Assembly (NCBI RefSeq): GCF_036010485.1 | Contig: NZ_CP108568.1 | Coordinates: 1,984,001 to 2,048,000, forward strand | DNA: 64,000 bases | DNA from: Streptomyces sp. NBC_01198 | GTDB taxonomy: Bacteria; Actinomycetota; Actinomycetes; Streptomycetales; Streptomycetaceae | Reading direction: 5' to 3' | In this document: positions 52,895-62,196 of the stretch, one piece after another | Layout: every line of letters starts with the position of its first letter | Position numbering within the stretch: the stretch's first letter is position 1 | The notes under the pieces: generated by a model | What the model was told of the DNA's origin: nothing | What the model saw: the letters and a program-made list of their open reading frames with translations, nothing else | The model's database searches: none | Position numbers and translations under genes: made by a program

Positions 52895-55015
52895 TCAGAC
52901 GTCGATTTTCGAGCGGTCGAGCGTCGTGGCCGAGTTGGTGATGAACTCCTTGCGGGGGGCGACCTCGTTGCCCATCAGCAGGTCGAAGGCCTGCTCAGCG
53001 GCCTCGATGTCGCTGATGTTGATGCGGCGCAGCGTGCGGTGGCGCGGGTCCATCGTCGTTTCGGCCAGCTGGTTGGCGTCCATCTCGCCGAGGCCCTTGT
53101 AGCGCTGGATGCCGTCCTTGTAGCGGACGTTGCGGCGCTGGAGGTCGAGCAGGGTCTGGCGCAGTTCGCTGTCGGAGTAGGTGTAGATGTATTTGTCCTG
53201 GCCCTTCTTGGGCTGGACGAGTTCGATGCGGTGCAGCGGGGGGACGGCGGAGAAGACCCGGCCCTGTTCCACCATCGGGCGCATGTAGCGCTGGAAGAGG
53301 GTCAGCAGCAGGCAGCGGATGTGGGCGCCGTCGACGTCGGCGTCGGCCAGGAAGATCACCTTGCCGTAGCGCGCCTGGTCGATGTCGAAGGTGCGGCCCG
53401 AGCCGGCTCCTATCACCTGGATGATCGCGCCGCATTCGGCGTTCTTGAGCATGTCGGAGACCGACGACTTCTGGGTGTTGAGGATCTTGCCGCGGATGGG
53501 CAGCAGGGCCTGGAACTCGGAGTTGCGGGCCAGCTTGGCGGTGCCGAGGGCCGAGTCGCCCTCCACGATGAACAGTTCGCTGCGGTCCACGTCGTCGCTG
53601 CGGCAGTCGGCGAGCTTGGCCGGCAGCGAGGAGGTCTCCAGCGCCGTCTTCCTGCGCTGCGCCTCCTTGTGCTGGCGGGCGGCGATCCGGGTCCTGGCGG
53701 CGGCGACGGCCTTCTCCAGCACGGCGCGGGCCTGGGCCTTGGCGTCCCGCTTGGTGGAGGTCAGGAATTCCTTCAGCTCCTTGGCGACCACCGTCGAGAC
53801 GATCCGGTTGGCGGCCGAGGTGCCGAGCACCTCCTTGGTCTGCCCCTCGAACTGCGGCTCGGCGAGCCGTACGGTGACGACGGCCGTCAGGCCCTCCATG
53901 GCGTCGTCCTTGACGATGTCGTCCTCGGCGACCCGCAGCAGCTTGGCGGCCCGCAGCGCTTCGTTCATCGTCCTGGCGACGGAGCGCTCGAAGCCCGTCA
54001 CATGGGTGCCGCCCTTGGGCGTGGCGATGATGTTGACGAAGGACCTGACCGTGGTGTCGTATCCGGTGCCCCAGCGCAGTGCGATGTCGACGCCGAGCTC
54101 GCGGGTGACCTCGGTCGGGGTCATGTGGCCGCGGTCGTCCAGGACCGGCACGGTCTCCTTGAACGTGCCGGTGCCGGTGAGGCGCAGGACGTCGCAGATC
54201 GGCTTGTCGGGGGCCAGGAACTCGCAGAACTCGCTGATGCCGCCGTCGAAGTGGAAGGTCTCCTCGACCGGCTTGTCCGACTCCAGGCCGCGCTCGTCGC
54301 GCACCACGATGGTCAGTCCGGGGACGAGGAAGGCGGTCTGCCGGGCGCGCTGGTGCAGGTGGTCGAGCGAGAGCTTGGCGTCCTTGAGGAAGATCTGCCG
54401 GTCCGCCCAGTACCGCACCCGGGTGCCGGTGCGGGTGCGGGGGATCTTCTTGGCCTTCGTGACGCCGCTGGCGGGGTCGAAGGGGGCGTCGGGGCCGGCT
54501 CCCTTGAACACGCCGGGGACCCCGCGGCGGAAGCTGATGGCGTGGGTGTGGCCGCTCCTGTCGACCTCGACGTCGAGACGGGCCGACAGGGCGTTCACCA
54601 CGGACGCGCCGACGCCGTGCAGGCCGCCGGAGGCCGCGTAGGAGCCACCACCGAACTTGCCGCCGGCGTGCAGCTTGGTCATGACGACCTCGACGCCGGA
54701 CAGGCCGGTCTTGGGCTCGACGTCCACCGGGATGCCGCGGCCGTTGTCCCGGACCTCGATGGAGGCGTCCTCGCGGAGGATCACCTCGATGTGGTCGCAG
54801 TGGCCGCCCAGCGCCTCGTCCACCGAGTTGTCGATGATCTCCCAGACGCAGTGCATCAGACCGCGGCTGTCCGTGGAGCCGATGTACATGCCGGGCCGTT
54901 TGCGTACCGCCTCAAGCCCCTCGAGAACGAGCAGGTGCCGCGCGGTGTAGCTGGAGCCGTCGCGATCTGCGCCCGTCAGCAGCGCGGAGGACGGCACGGA
55001 TGTTTCGGCGGTCAC
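52895..55015 (-). CDS. parE: DNA topoisomerase IV subunit B
   Basis: 706 aa ATPase subunit. GHKL motifs (IIDNSVDEALGG, DNGRGIPV, GGLHGVGASVVNALS), the transducer and TOPRIM motifs (EGDSALGTAK, LADADVDGAHI) and the C-terminal YKGLGEM are intact. GTG at 55015 with GAGGAG eight bases before it is chosen. The last codons serve as the integration target of the neighbouring element. It works with ParC (36993-39440) in chromosome decatenation. Confidence 0.92.
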   Translation of the reverse strand: MTAETSVPSSALLTGADRDGSSYTARHLLVLEGLEAVRKRPGMYIGSTDSRGLMHCVWEIIDNSVDEALGGHCDHIEVILREDASIEVRDNGRGIPVDVEPKTGLSGVEVVMTKLHAGGKFGGGSYAASGGLHGVGASVVNALSARLDVEVDRSGHTHAISFRRGVPGVFKGAGPDAPFDPASGVTKAKKIPRTRTGTRVRYWADRQIFLKDAKLSLDHLHQRARQTAFLVPGLTIVVRDERGLESDKPVEETFHFDGGISEFCEFLAPDKPICDVLRLTGTGTFKETVPVLDDRGHMTPTEVTRELGVDIALRWGTGYDTTVRSFVNIIATPKGGTHVTGFERSVARTMNEALRAAKLLRVAEDDIVKDDAMEGLTAVVTVRLAEPQFEGQTKEVLGTSAANRIVSTVVAKELKEFLTSTKRDAKAQARAVLEKAVAAARTRIAARQHKEAQRRKTALETSSLPAKLADCRSDDVDRSELFIVEGDSALGTAKLARNSEFQALLPIRGKILNTQKSSVSDMLKNAECGAIIQVIGAGSGRTFDIDQARYGKVIFLADADVDGAHIRCLLLTLFQRYMRPMVEQGRVFSAVPPLHRIELVQPKKGQDKYIYTYSDSELRQTLLDLQRRNVRYKDGIQRYKGLGEMDANQLAETTMDPRHRTLRRINISDIEAAEQAFDLLMGNEVAPRKEFITNSATTLDRSKIDV
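52907..52929. repeat. attR/attB-like site in the parE 3' end
   Basis: Second copy of the 23-bp direct repeat found at 48662-48684. It lies inside parE, 12 bp before its stop codon on the minus strand, so integration leaves parE intact. Confidence 0.7.
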
Positions 55016-55440
55016 GCGGACAACTCCTCGGTCTGGACGGCCTGAAGGTCTTCGGCCGTGTCGGTGAGAGGGTACCGAGGTCGGGGGGAGCGGCCACGCC
55101 GCCACCCGGTATCCAAGCGCTCATCGTAGTCGTTTTCGAGCATGTGTTCGATCACCCGCGCGAGTGATACACATGTCACGTTCCCAAAGACGCATGAACC
55201 ATTTAGGCTCCGGGCACGTCCTCACCAACACCCCGGCAAGCCGGTCGGGGCCAAGCCAGGACAAGCACTGCAAAAGCCCCACAAGCGACATCCGACGCAA
55301 GAACTCCTATTCGCCGCCAATCGGTCACACCCAGTCACCCCGAGGCCCGTTTTTGAGGAAAAGTCGTCAGCGGGAACGTTTTCGGCCTGGTTGGATGTTG
55401 ACCCTGGTACGACAGCTCGTCGAGCTAGAGAAGAGGCGAC
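55016..55440. promoter_or_regulatory. Divergent promoter region of parE and the DUF7455 gene
   Basis: 425 bp, AT-richer than the surroundings (55140-55400), no gene. TTGACC at 55397-55402 is a possible -35 for the plus-strand gene; no clear -10 was recognised. Confidence 0.4.
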
Positions 55441-55671
55441 GTGACTACTGTTCTGACCCCCGCGAGTCCGCTGACTGCGGCAGACCGCTGTGACCGTTGC
55501 GGCGCTCAGGCCTACCTGCGTGTCGTGCTCATCAGTGGCGGAGAGCTGCTCTTCTGCGCACACCATGGACGCAAGTTCGAGCCGGAACTCAAGAAGATCG
55601 CTGCGGAAATACAGGACGAGACCGGACGGCTCACCGACCCCCCGGCGTCGGCGGGAGACGACGAGCGCTGA
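55441..55671 (+). CDS. DUF7455-type small zinc-ribbon protein
   Basis: 76 aa. Cys pairs in RCDRCGAQAYLRV and LLFCAHHGRKF suggest a zinc ribbon. The GTG start has AGAGG upstream. This small protein is conserved in Streptomyces beside the hrdB/parE region; its function is unknown. Confidence 0.85.
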   Translation: MTTVLTPASPLTAADRCDRCGAQAYLRVVLISGGELLFCAHHGRKFEPELKKIAAEIQDETGRLTDPPASAGDDER

Positions 55672-55700
55672 CACATCGCACCAGCGACTAGCTCGGACCC

Positions 55701-55737
55701 GCGGGCGGACGGACCCCAGCAGGGGGTGTCCGCCCGC
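55701..55737. terminator. Bidirectional hairpin terminator
   Basis: 10-bp arms GCGGGCGGAC and GTCCGCCCGC with an imperfect inner stem, between DUF7455 and protease genes that converge. Confidence 0.65.
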
Positions 55738-55747
55738 AGGCCTTCCG

Positions 55748-56617
55748 TCACATGTGCTGGGCCACCAGCCCCGACACCGCGGAGACGCGCGTGTAGACCC
55801 CGGGAAAGCCCGCTTCGGCGCACCCCGTCCCCCACGAGACCAGGCCGATCAGCCGGCCGTCCGCGACCAGCGGACCACCGCTGTCGCCCTGGCAGGCGTC
55901 CTTGCCGCCGCCTGACACCCCGGCGCAGAGCATGGACGCACGCAGATACGTACCGTCGGCGTTGCCCGGATACGCCTGCTCGCACACCGTGTCGGCCATG
56001 ACGTCGACGGTGGCCGTCCGCAGCGACTTCGGGTACGCGCCCTGCCCCGTCGTGTCGCCCCAGCCGTACACCTGCGCCTGCGTTCCCGCCGCATAGGGGG
56101 CGGTGTCCGCGGGTCCCGCCATCGGGATGACCGCGCCGTCGGGCAGCGCCTGCGGCAGCGTGATCACCGCGACGTCGCCGGCGTTGGTGGTGGGGTCGAA
56201 GTCCGGGTTCACCCACACATCGGACAGCGGCAGCTCCTCCCCGGTCGTACCGCTGAGGTCCGTGCGCCCGGCGATGACCCGCAGGTCCGGCAGCTTCCGC
56301 CAGTCCGTGACGCCGAGCGCCTCCTCGCCGAAGCAATGTGCGGCGGTGACGACCGTACGCGGCCCGACCGACACACCGCCGCAGAACTGCCCCGATCTGC
56401 CGGATCCGAAACGCTCCCGGCTGCCGAGCGCCACCACCCATGGTTCGCTGTCGGTGCTGGTGGGCGCGCCGCCGACCACGACTCCGTCGGCGGCGGCCGG
56501 AGCCGCGGGCGCCGCCAGGGGGACGGCGAGCGCCGGCAGCAGGGCCGCCACGGCTATCACTGCACGGCGGCCGCCCATGGCACGACGGAGCAGACGGGCG
56601 GGGATGGGGACATGCAT
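55748..56617 (-). CDS. Secreted trypsin-like serine protease (S1)
   Basis: 289 aa exported protease. The signal peptide runs to about residue 43 (Ala-rich core), mature start near VVVGGAPT. Catalytic residues are in VVTAAHC (His), [10 protein letters not shown] (Asp) and [10 protein letters not shown] (Ser); the specificity-pocket region [10 protein letters not shown] suggests trypsin-type cleavage after Arg/Lys. ATG at 56617 has AGGAGG four bases upstream. It sits between parE/DUF7455 and hrdB, as in S. coelicolor. Confidence 0.92.
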   Translation of the reverse strand: MHVPIPARLLRRAMGGRRAVIAVAALLPALAVPLAAPAAPAAADGVVVGGAPTSTDSEPWVVALGSRERFGSGRSGQFCGGVSVGPRTVVTAAHCFGEEALGVTDWRKLPDLRVIAGRTDLSGTTGEELPLSDVWVNPDFDPTTNAGDVAVITLPQALPDGAVIPMAGPADTAPYAAGTQAQVYGWGDTTGQGAYPKSLRTATVDVMADTVCEQAYPGNADGTYLRASMLCAGVSGGGKDACQGDSGGPLVADGRLIGLVSWGTGCAEAGFPGVYTRVSAVSGLVAQHM

Positions 56618-56730
56618 ACGGCCTCCTGACCCTGTGAATCACTCTGGACACCCAGAGTCATCGATAGGGCCGGAGGCCGCATCCGCAGAGATCCGCCGCC
56701 CCGCGCAGCGGGGCGGCGGGCCGGGAGAGG

Positions 56731-58302
56731 TCAGTCCAGGTAGTCCCGCAGCACCTGCGAGCGGGACGGGTGACGCAGCTTGGACATCGTCTTGGACTCG
56801 ATCTGCCGGATCCGCTCCCGCGTGACGCCGTAGACCTTGCCGATCTCGTCCAGCGTCTTGGGCTGCCCGTCGGTCAGGCCGAAGCGCATGGACACCACGC
56901 CCGCCTCGCGCTCGGACAGCGTGTCGAGCACCGAGTGCAGCTGCTCCTGCAGAAGCGTGAAGCTCACCGCGTCCGCGGGGACGACCGCCTCGGAGTCCTC
57001 GATCAGGTCACCGAACTCGCTGTCGCCGTCCTCGCCGAGCGGGGTGTGCAGGGAGATCGGCTCGCGGCCGTACTTCTGGACCTCGATGACCTTCTCGGGG
57101 GTCATGTCCAGTTCCTTGGCCAGCTCCTCCGGGGTGGGCTCCCGGCCCAGGTCCTGGAGCATCTGGCGCTGCACCCTGGCCAGCTTGTTGATGACCTCGA
57201 CCATGTGCACCGGGATACGGATGGTGCGGGCCTGGTCGGCCATCGCGCGGGTGATCGCCTGCCGGATCCACCAGGTGGCATAGGTGGAGAACTTGAAACC
57301 CTTGGTGTAGTCGAATTTCTCGACCGCACGGATCAGGCCCAGGTTCCCTTCCTGGATCAGGTCGAGGAAGAGCATGCCGCGGCCGGTGTAGCGCTTGGCG
57401 AGCGAGACGACCAGCCGGAGGTTGGCCTCCAGCAGGTGATTCTTGGCCCAGCGGCCGTCCTCGGCGATGATCTCCAGCTCGCGCTTGAGCTTGGGGGCGA
57501 GCTTGTCGGCCGCCGCCAGCTTGTCCTCGGCGAACAGGCCCGCCTCGATGCGCTTGGCGAGCTCCACCTCCTGCTCGGCGTTGAGCAGCGGGACCTTGCC
57601 GATCTGCTTGAGGTAGTCCTTGACCGGGTCGGCGGTGGCGCCGGCGACCGCGACCTGCTGTGCGGGCGCGTCGTCCTCGTCGTCGTCGGAGAGCACGAAG
57701 CTCTCGGACTCCGTCTTCTCGGTCTCCTCCTCGCCGGCCTTGCCGGGAGCGGGGTCCTCGATCGCGTCCTCCGCCTCGACCGCCTCGTCCTCACCGGGAC
57801 CGGCGGCGGTCTTCTTGGCCGCCACCTTCTTCGCGGGGGCCTTCTTGGCGACGGTCTTCTTGGCGGCGACCTTCTTCGCGGGCGCCTTCTTGGCTGCTGG
57901 GTTTTCCGCCTCCACCGATGGCTCCACCGTGGTCTCGGCCTCGGCCACCGCCTCGGGAGCGGGGGCCTTGGGCGCAACGGTCTTCTTGGCAGGGGCCGCC
58001 TTGGTGGCGACCGTCTTGGTGGCAGTACGCTTCGCCGGGCTCTTGGCTGCGACGCTCTTACGGGTGCGCTTGGGCGCCTCAGCGGCACTCACCATCAGCG
58101 TCACACCCTCCTCGTCGAGGACCTGGTTGAGGCTGCGCAGAACGTTCTTCCACTGGGTTGCCGGAATCTGGTCCGCTTCGAACGCCCGGCGTACATCGTC
58201 GCCTGCGATCTGCCCCTGAGCCTTACCCTGCTCGATGAGGGCCATCAGAGACTCGGACTCGGCGATCTCGGACGGGAGCGTACGGGATGTGCTGGCCGAC
58301 AC
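56731..58302 (-). CDS. hrdB: Principal RNA polymerase sigma factor HrdB
   Basis: 523 aa. A Lys/Ala/Pro-rich N-terminal extension ([13 protein letters not shown] repeats, about residues 75-190) and an acidic stretch precede sigma regions 1.2 ([16 protein letters not shown]), 2 ([32 protein letters not shown]), 3 and 4.2 ([19 protein letters not shown]). GTG at 58302 has GAGAGG six bases before it. It is the essential sigma-70 of Streptomyces. It lies beside whiH, fixing the genomic address. Confidence 0.96.
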   Translation of the reverse strand: MSASTSRTLPSEIAESESLMALIEQGKAQGQIAGDDVRRAFEADQIPATQWKNVLRSLNQVLDEEGVTLMVSAAEAPKRTRKSVAAKSPAKRTATKTVATKAAPAKKTVAPKAPAPEAVAEAETTVEPSVEAENPAAKKAPAKKVAAKKTVAKKAPAKKVAAKKTAAGPGEDEAVEAEDAIEDPAPGKAGEEETEKTESESFVLSDDDEDDAPAQQVAVAGATADPVKDYLKQIGKVPLLNAEQEVELAKRIEAGLFAEDKLAAADKLAPKLKRELEIIAEDGRWAKNHLLEANLRLVVSLAKRYTGRGMLFLDLIQEGNLGLIRAVEKFDYTKGFKFSTYATWWIRQAITRAMADQARTIRIPVHMVEVINKLARVQRQMLQDLGREPTPEELAKELDMTPEKVIEVQKYGREPISLHTPLGEDGDSEFGDLIEDSEAVVPADAVSFTLLQEQLHSVLDTLSEREAGVVSMRFGLTDGQPKTLDEIGKVYGVTRERIRQIESKTMSKLRHPSRSQVLRDYLD

Positions 58303-58506
58303 GAACAACCTCTCGGAACGATGGGAACGACTCGGTGGAACCGCACAGCGACTCAGCGTCAAGCTCAATGCTGAATATTCCTCGTACGGCCGCCACCTCT
58401 TAAGTCATCGCACTGCCTCGCCTGGCGTTACGCCCAGCTTACGTGGCCCGAGTCACACCCCAAATTGTGCAGATCAGCGGCAAAGTCGGACATGTGACAC
58501 GCACAG

Positions 58507-58545
58507 GGCCGCCGCAGGCCCCCGGATACGGGGCCCGCGGCGGCC
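58507..58545 (-). terminator. Hairpin terminator of whiH
   Basis: A long GC stem with one bulge (GGCCGCCGC ... GCGGCGGCC, loop GATA), 12 bp after the whiH stop. Confidence 0.65.
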
Positions 58546-58556
58546 GGGCGGGGCGG

Positions 58557-59459
58557 TCAGTGCTCTCGGGGGGCGGGGACGACATGGTCGGCGGGAGCGG
58601 CGGACTGCTCGGAGGGAACGGCGAGCAGCTGGCGCATCGCCGCCTCCGCCGTACCGCCGTCGCCCTCGGCGAGCGCGTCGACGATGCGGTGGTGCAGCCC
58701 GACGGACGTGTCCCCGGGCCGCTCGCAGCCGGTGACCGGGCCGCCCGAGACGTGCAGCGCCGACGACACGATGCCGGACAGGTGCTCCAGCATGCGGTTG
58801 CCGGCGACCTGGAGCAGCAGGGCGTGGAACTCCACGTCGGCGCGGGTGAAGGTGAGGGCGTCGCCCTGGGCGGCGGCGTGGGCCATGATCTCGGCCATGT
58901 CGGCCAGCCGCTGCTGCACGTCCTCGCGGCCGTGTCCTGCGGCGAGCCGGGCGGCGAGCGGTTCGATGGTCCAGCGCAGTTCGAGCAGCTCGCGGCGCTG
59001 CTCGTCGCGCTGCGGCCCGAAGGCGCGCCATTCGATGATGTCGGGGTCGAGCAGATTCCAGTCGCTGACCGGCCGGACCCGCGTGCCGACGTTGGGCCGG
59101 GCGCTGACCAGGCCCTTGGCCTCCAGCACGCGCAGGGACTCGCGCACCACAGTGCGGGAGACCTCGAAGCGCTGGCCGATCTCCTCGGGGACCAGCGGGC
59201 GGTCGGCGCCGAGGTCGCCGGACACGATCATCTGTCCGAGCTGTTGGACGAGTTGGCCGTGCAGCCCCCGGCCGCGGCTGCCGCCCGCCCGGCGGCCCAT
59301 CCGGCCCATGTCCGGGTCCATACCGTCCCAGGACCCGAGTCCTGGGCGGTCGCCGCCGGAGGCGCCGGCATACGAGTAGCGGTCCAGCTCGCCCGAGCCG
59401 GCCATGCCGGAATCGGCGGATCGAGCCGCGGTCATCATGGTGTGCGCAAGGGTACTCAC
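58557..59459 (-). CDS. whiH: Sporulation regulator WhiH (GntR/FadR family)
   Basis: 300 aa. A variable N-terminus (about 75 residues) precedes a GntR winged helix (HGQLVQQLGQMIVSGDLGAD, RFEVSRTVVRESLRVLEAKGL) and an FCD domain (ELLELRWTIEPLAARLAAG, ADVEFHALLLQVAGNRMLEH). The start VSTLAHTMMTAARS and location next to hrdB identify WhiH, which acts in aerial-hypha septation. GTG at 59459 has AAAGGA five bases upstream. A sigma-WhiG-like sequence lies directly before it. Confidence 0.9.
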   Translation of the reverse strand: MSTLAHTMMTAARSADSGMAGSGELDRYSYAGASGGDRPGLGSWDGMDPDMGRMGRRAGGSRGRGLHGQLVQQLGQMIVSGDLGADRPLVPEEIGQRFEVSRTVVRESLRVLEAKGLVSARPNVGTRVRPVSDWNLLDPDIIEWRAFGPQRDEQRRELLELRWTIEPLAARLAAGHGREDVQQRLADMAEIMAHAAAQGDALTFTRADVEFHALLLQVAGNRMLEHLSGIVSSALHVSGGPVTGCERPGDTSVGLHHRIVDALAEGDGGTAEAAMRQLLAVPSEQSAAPADHVVPAPREH

Positions 59460-59466
59460 GCATCCT

Positions 59467-59494
59467 TTGTCGGCGATGCCGATGCAGGCCTTGA
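59467..59494 (-). promoter_or_regulatory. Possible sigma-WhiG promoter of whiH
   Basis: Minus strand TCAA (59494-59491), 16 bp, GCCGACAA (59474-59467). The known sigma-WhiG consensus is TAAA-N15-GCCGATAA, and whiH is a reported WhiG target. It lies only 7 bp before the GTG, so the transcript would be nearly leaderless; moderate doubt remains. Confidence 0.45.
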
Positions 59495-59564
59495 GGGCTT
59501 TGCTGAAAAGCACACGAAAGGGTGAGCGCTCATCACCTGATAATTGACGTTTTAAGGGGACGAA

Positions 59565-61331
59565 TCAGCCCTCTTCGCCGTCGATTCTGACAGCTGCCGT
59601 CGAGGGCAGGGGAGTTGGCCTGCGGCTGCGCCTGCGACCGCGCAAGGCCCCTGCCAGATACGCGATGACCAGCCCGGACAGCGACAATGCCAGGGCCACG
59701 AAGAGCGGTTGGGCGGCAGAGTGCAGAGCCGCCAGAGCCGCACGGTCGTCGGCCCGCGAATCCCCGCTCAGCACCGACCACAACGCGCCTCCCGCGTCGC
59801 GGAATTGCCGCCCGGTCCGGCCACCGAGCAGAGCGCGTACGCCGGGTGCGACCAGCAGCGGCACCGAGAGGACCGCGGACAGGCCCAGGGCGGTCGTACG
59901 GAAGGCGCAGGCCGCGAGCACCCCGGTCCACGCGCACCCGACCGCCAGCGCCGCCCATCCCGCCGTGGTGGCCGACAGGGTCGTCGGGTCGGGGACGTGG
60001 CCGGGGCCGAGTGCCAGCCTCAGGACGACGGAGTTCACCAGCGCGGCGAGCCAGGCGAGCGCCAGGGCAAGAGCTCCGCTCACGGCCAGCTTGGCGGTGA
60101 GCAGCCGCGGGGCCCTCGGCTCCGGGCCGAAACCCGGGGTCAGCGCCGGAAAGGCGAACTCCTGTCCGTACGACAGCGCGCCCAGCGCTCCGGCGCCGAC
60201 CGCGGCGGCCGGCAGCGGAATCGCGGCGGGCCACCCGGCCAGCAGCCGGAGCGGCGACGCGTGGACGGCCCCGCCGCGCGCCAGCAGCAGCGCGCAGATC
60301 ACCGACGCCACGAGGGCGGCCGCGACCGCCGGCCAGGGGGTGCGCACGCCCAAGCAGCGGCGCAGTTCGTAGCGCAGCGGATACAGCGGGCTGTGCGGCC
60401 TGCGGCGAGGCGAGGGGCGGTTCCTGGGGGCGGTGCGCGGCGCGGCGTCCTCGTCGGCCTGATCCGGGTCGGCCGGCTCGGCGGCAGCCGACTCGTCCGC
60501 CAGCTGGTGCAGCAGGATGCCGTGCCGGTAGGCGACCTCCCCGACCGCCGCCGACGTGGCGCCGTACACCGCGAGGCGGCTCCCGCTGGTCGAGACCACC
60601 TCCGTGCCGTCCTCGGCGAGCAGCCCGGCGAGCCGCTGGGCGTACGGCGAACGGACGGCCACGTGCGGCCGCAGCCGGGTGCCGGCGAAGAGCGCCGCGG
60701 ACTGGTCGGCGACGACCCGGCCGTCCGCCAGCGCGATCACCCGGTCGGCCGTCCTGGCCAGCGCACCGGGGTCCCGGCCGGTCAGCAGGACGGCGCCTCC
60801 CGCGGCCGCGTGGCGGCGTACGAGGGCGTGCACCCAGGCGGCTTCGCGGGGCGGAAGCTCACGGACCGGGTCGTCCAGGACGAGGGTGTGCGGGTCGGGC
60901 AGCAGCGCCACGGCGAAGGCGAGCCTGCGGTCCATGCCCAGCGAGTACGTGCCGAGCCGCCGGTCGGCCACGGCGGCCAGGCCGACGGAGTCCAGCACGT
61001 CGTCGGCGCGCGCGGCGCGGAGGCCGTGTGCGGCGCAGAGCATCCGCAGGTGGCCGCGGGCGGTGCGGCGGGGGTGTCCTGGAACGTCGCCGAGCACCGC
61101 GCCGATCGCCTTGGCGGGCCTGGCCAGTTCGTGCAGCGGGCGGCCGTCGACGAGCGTGGCGCCGCGGCCGGCCTGCAGGCCCAGCAGCAGGCGCAGGGCG
61201 GTGGACTTGCCCGACTGCGCCGGCCCGAGCAGGCCGGTGACCTCGCCCGGGCGGATGTCGAAGGTGAGGTCGGCGACGGCGGGCGGGGCGTTGCGACGGG
61301 GTGTGCTGGTCAATCCGATGGCCTGGATCAC
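59565..61331 (-). CDS. ABC-type protein with ATPase and ABC-2-like membrane domain
   Basis: 588 aa fusion. The N-terminal ATPase has Walker A GPAQSGKST (near residue 36), signature YSLGMDRRL and Walker B LVLDDP, but the catalytic Glu is Asp and the switch His is absent (LLTGRDP). A linker rich in Ala/Asp/Pro (about 280-310) leads to some six hydrophobic segments (WPAVAAALVASVICALLLA to FVALALSLSGLVIAYLAGAL). GTG start. The role is unknown; it is conserved next to whiH in related species. Confidence 0.82.
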   Translation of the reverse strand: MIQAIGLTSTPRRNAPPAVADLTFDIRPGEVTGLLGPAQSGKSTALRLLLGLQAGRGATLVDGRPLHELARPAKAIGAVLGDVPGHPRRTARGHLRMLCAAHGLRAARADDVLDSVGLAAVADRRLGTYSLGMDRRLAFAVALLPDPHTLVLDDPVRELPPREAAWVHALVRRHAAAGGAVLLTGRDPGALARTADRVIALADGRVVADQSAALFAGTRLRPHVAVRSPYAQRLAGLLAEDGTEVVSTSGSRLAVYGATSAAVGEVAYRHGILLHQLADESAAAEPADPDQADEDAAPRTAPRNRPSPRRRPHSPLYPLRYELRRCLGVRTPWPAVAAALVASVICALLLARGGAVHASPLRLLAGWPAAIPLPAAAVGAGALGALSYGQEFAFPALTPGFGPEPRAPRLLTAKLAVSGALALALAWLAALVNSVVLRLALGPGHVPDPTTLSATTAGWAALAVGCAWTGVLAACAFRTTALGLSAVLSVPLLVAPGVRALLGGRTGRQFRDAGGALWSVLSGDSRADDRAALAALHSAAQPLFVALALSLSGLVIAYLAGALRGRRRSRRPTPLPSTAAVRIDGEEG

Positions 61332-61374
61332 CCCAGCACCATAACGTCCTAAATGGGGTAAATCGTCCTGCGAA

Positions 61375-62109
61375 CTACACCTCGGGCCGGAGCATCGGCG
61401 GATTGAGCAGGGTGGCCCCGCCGGCTCTGAACAACTGTGCGGGACGGCCGCCCTGACGCGTCGTGGTCCCGCCGGTGGGCACCAGGAAGCCCACCGTGCC
61501 GGTCACCTTGCGGTGGAAATTGCGCGGGTCGAGCGCCACTCCCCACACGGCCTCGTACACGCGGCGCAGCTCCCCCACGGTGAACTCGGGCGGGCAGAAG
61601 GCCGTGGCCAGCGACGAATACTCGATCTTGGACCTGGCCCGCTCCACCCCGTCCGCCAGAATCTGCGCATGGTCGAAGGCCAGCGGGGCCGCGTCGGCGG
61701 GGTGCTCCTGGCCGCCCTCGGCCAGCAGCGTGCCGACCGGCGCCCAGCGCGCGCTGCGCGCGTCGCCGCCCGCCCGTGGGGCGGGCAGGTCGGGCGCCAG
61801 CACGAGATGCGCGACGCTCACCACCCGCATCCGCGGGTCGCGCTGCGGGTCGCCGTACGTCGCGAGCTGCTCCAGGTGTGCTCCGTTCTGCGCCCGCAGC
61901 CCGGTCTCCTCGGCGAGCTCGCGTGCCGCGGCCTGCGAGAGATCCTCGTCGGCCCGCACGAAGCCGCCCGGGAGTGCCCATCTCCCCTGGAACGGGGCCT
62001 CGCCACGCCGCACCGACAGCGCGCACAGCGCGTGGTGCCGCACGGTGAGCACGACCAGGTCGACGGTGACGGCGAAGGGCGGAAAGGCCGACGGGTCGTA
62101 GGGCGACAT
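61375..62109 (-). CDS. NrtR-like Nudix-domain transcriptional regulator
   Basis: 244 aa. The Nudix box [20 protein letters not shown] continues EETGL and is complete (Gx5Ex7REUxEExGU). The C-terminal part (about 150-244) is winged-helix-like ([34 protein letters not shown]), as in NrtR regulators of NAD metabolism that sense ADP-ribose. The ATG has no ribosome site and an inverted repeat lies 10-32 bp upstream, so leaderless, self-controlled translation is likely. Target genes are not in the window. Confidence 0.88.
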   Translation of the reverse strand: MSPYDPSAFPPFAVTVDLVVLTVRHHALCALSVRRGEAPFQGRWALPGGFVRADEDLSQAAARELAEETGLRAQNGAHLEQLATYGDPQRDPRMRVVSVAHLVLAPDLPAPRAGGDARSARWAPVGTLLAEGGQEHPADAAPLAFDHAQILADGVERARSKIEYSSLATAFCPPEFTVGELRRVYEAVWGVALDPRNFHRKVTGTVGFLVPTGGTTTRQGGRPAQLFRAGGATLLNPPMLRPEV

Positions 62110-62118
62110 GCAACGATC

Positions 62119-62141
62119 TTAGTCGTCTGCCTGACGATAAT
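62119..62141. promoter_or_regulatory. Putative NrtR operator
   Basis: TTAGTCGTC-TGCCT-GACGATAAT, near-perfect inverted repeat resembling known actinobacterial NrtR boxes, just upstream of the regulator start. Confidence 0.55.
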
Positions 62142-62196
62142 CAGCAGGATCGACACCTGCTCCGTGATCACTTCCCTCCCTCGAATCGCTCCCACG

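Noticed and set aside
52895..55015. Assignment as gyrB
   Set aside because: Neighbours hrdB/whiH and the separate parC in the window fit topoisomerase IV parE; gyrB sits near the origin with dnaA in Streptomyces.
55222..55674. 150-codon minus-strand frame opposite DUF7455
   Set aside because: No domain; overlaps the conserved plus-strand gene entirely.
57780..57905. Repetitive DNA in hrdB as a possible mobile or satellite repeat
   Set aside because: It encodes the normal Lys/Ala-rich N-terminal extension of HrdB.
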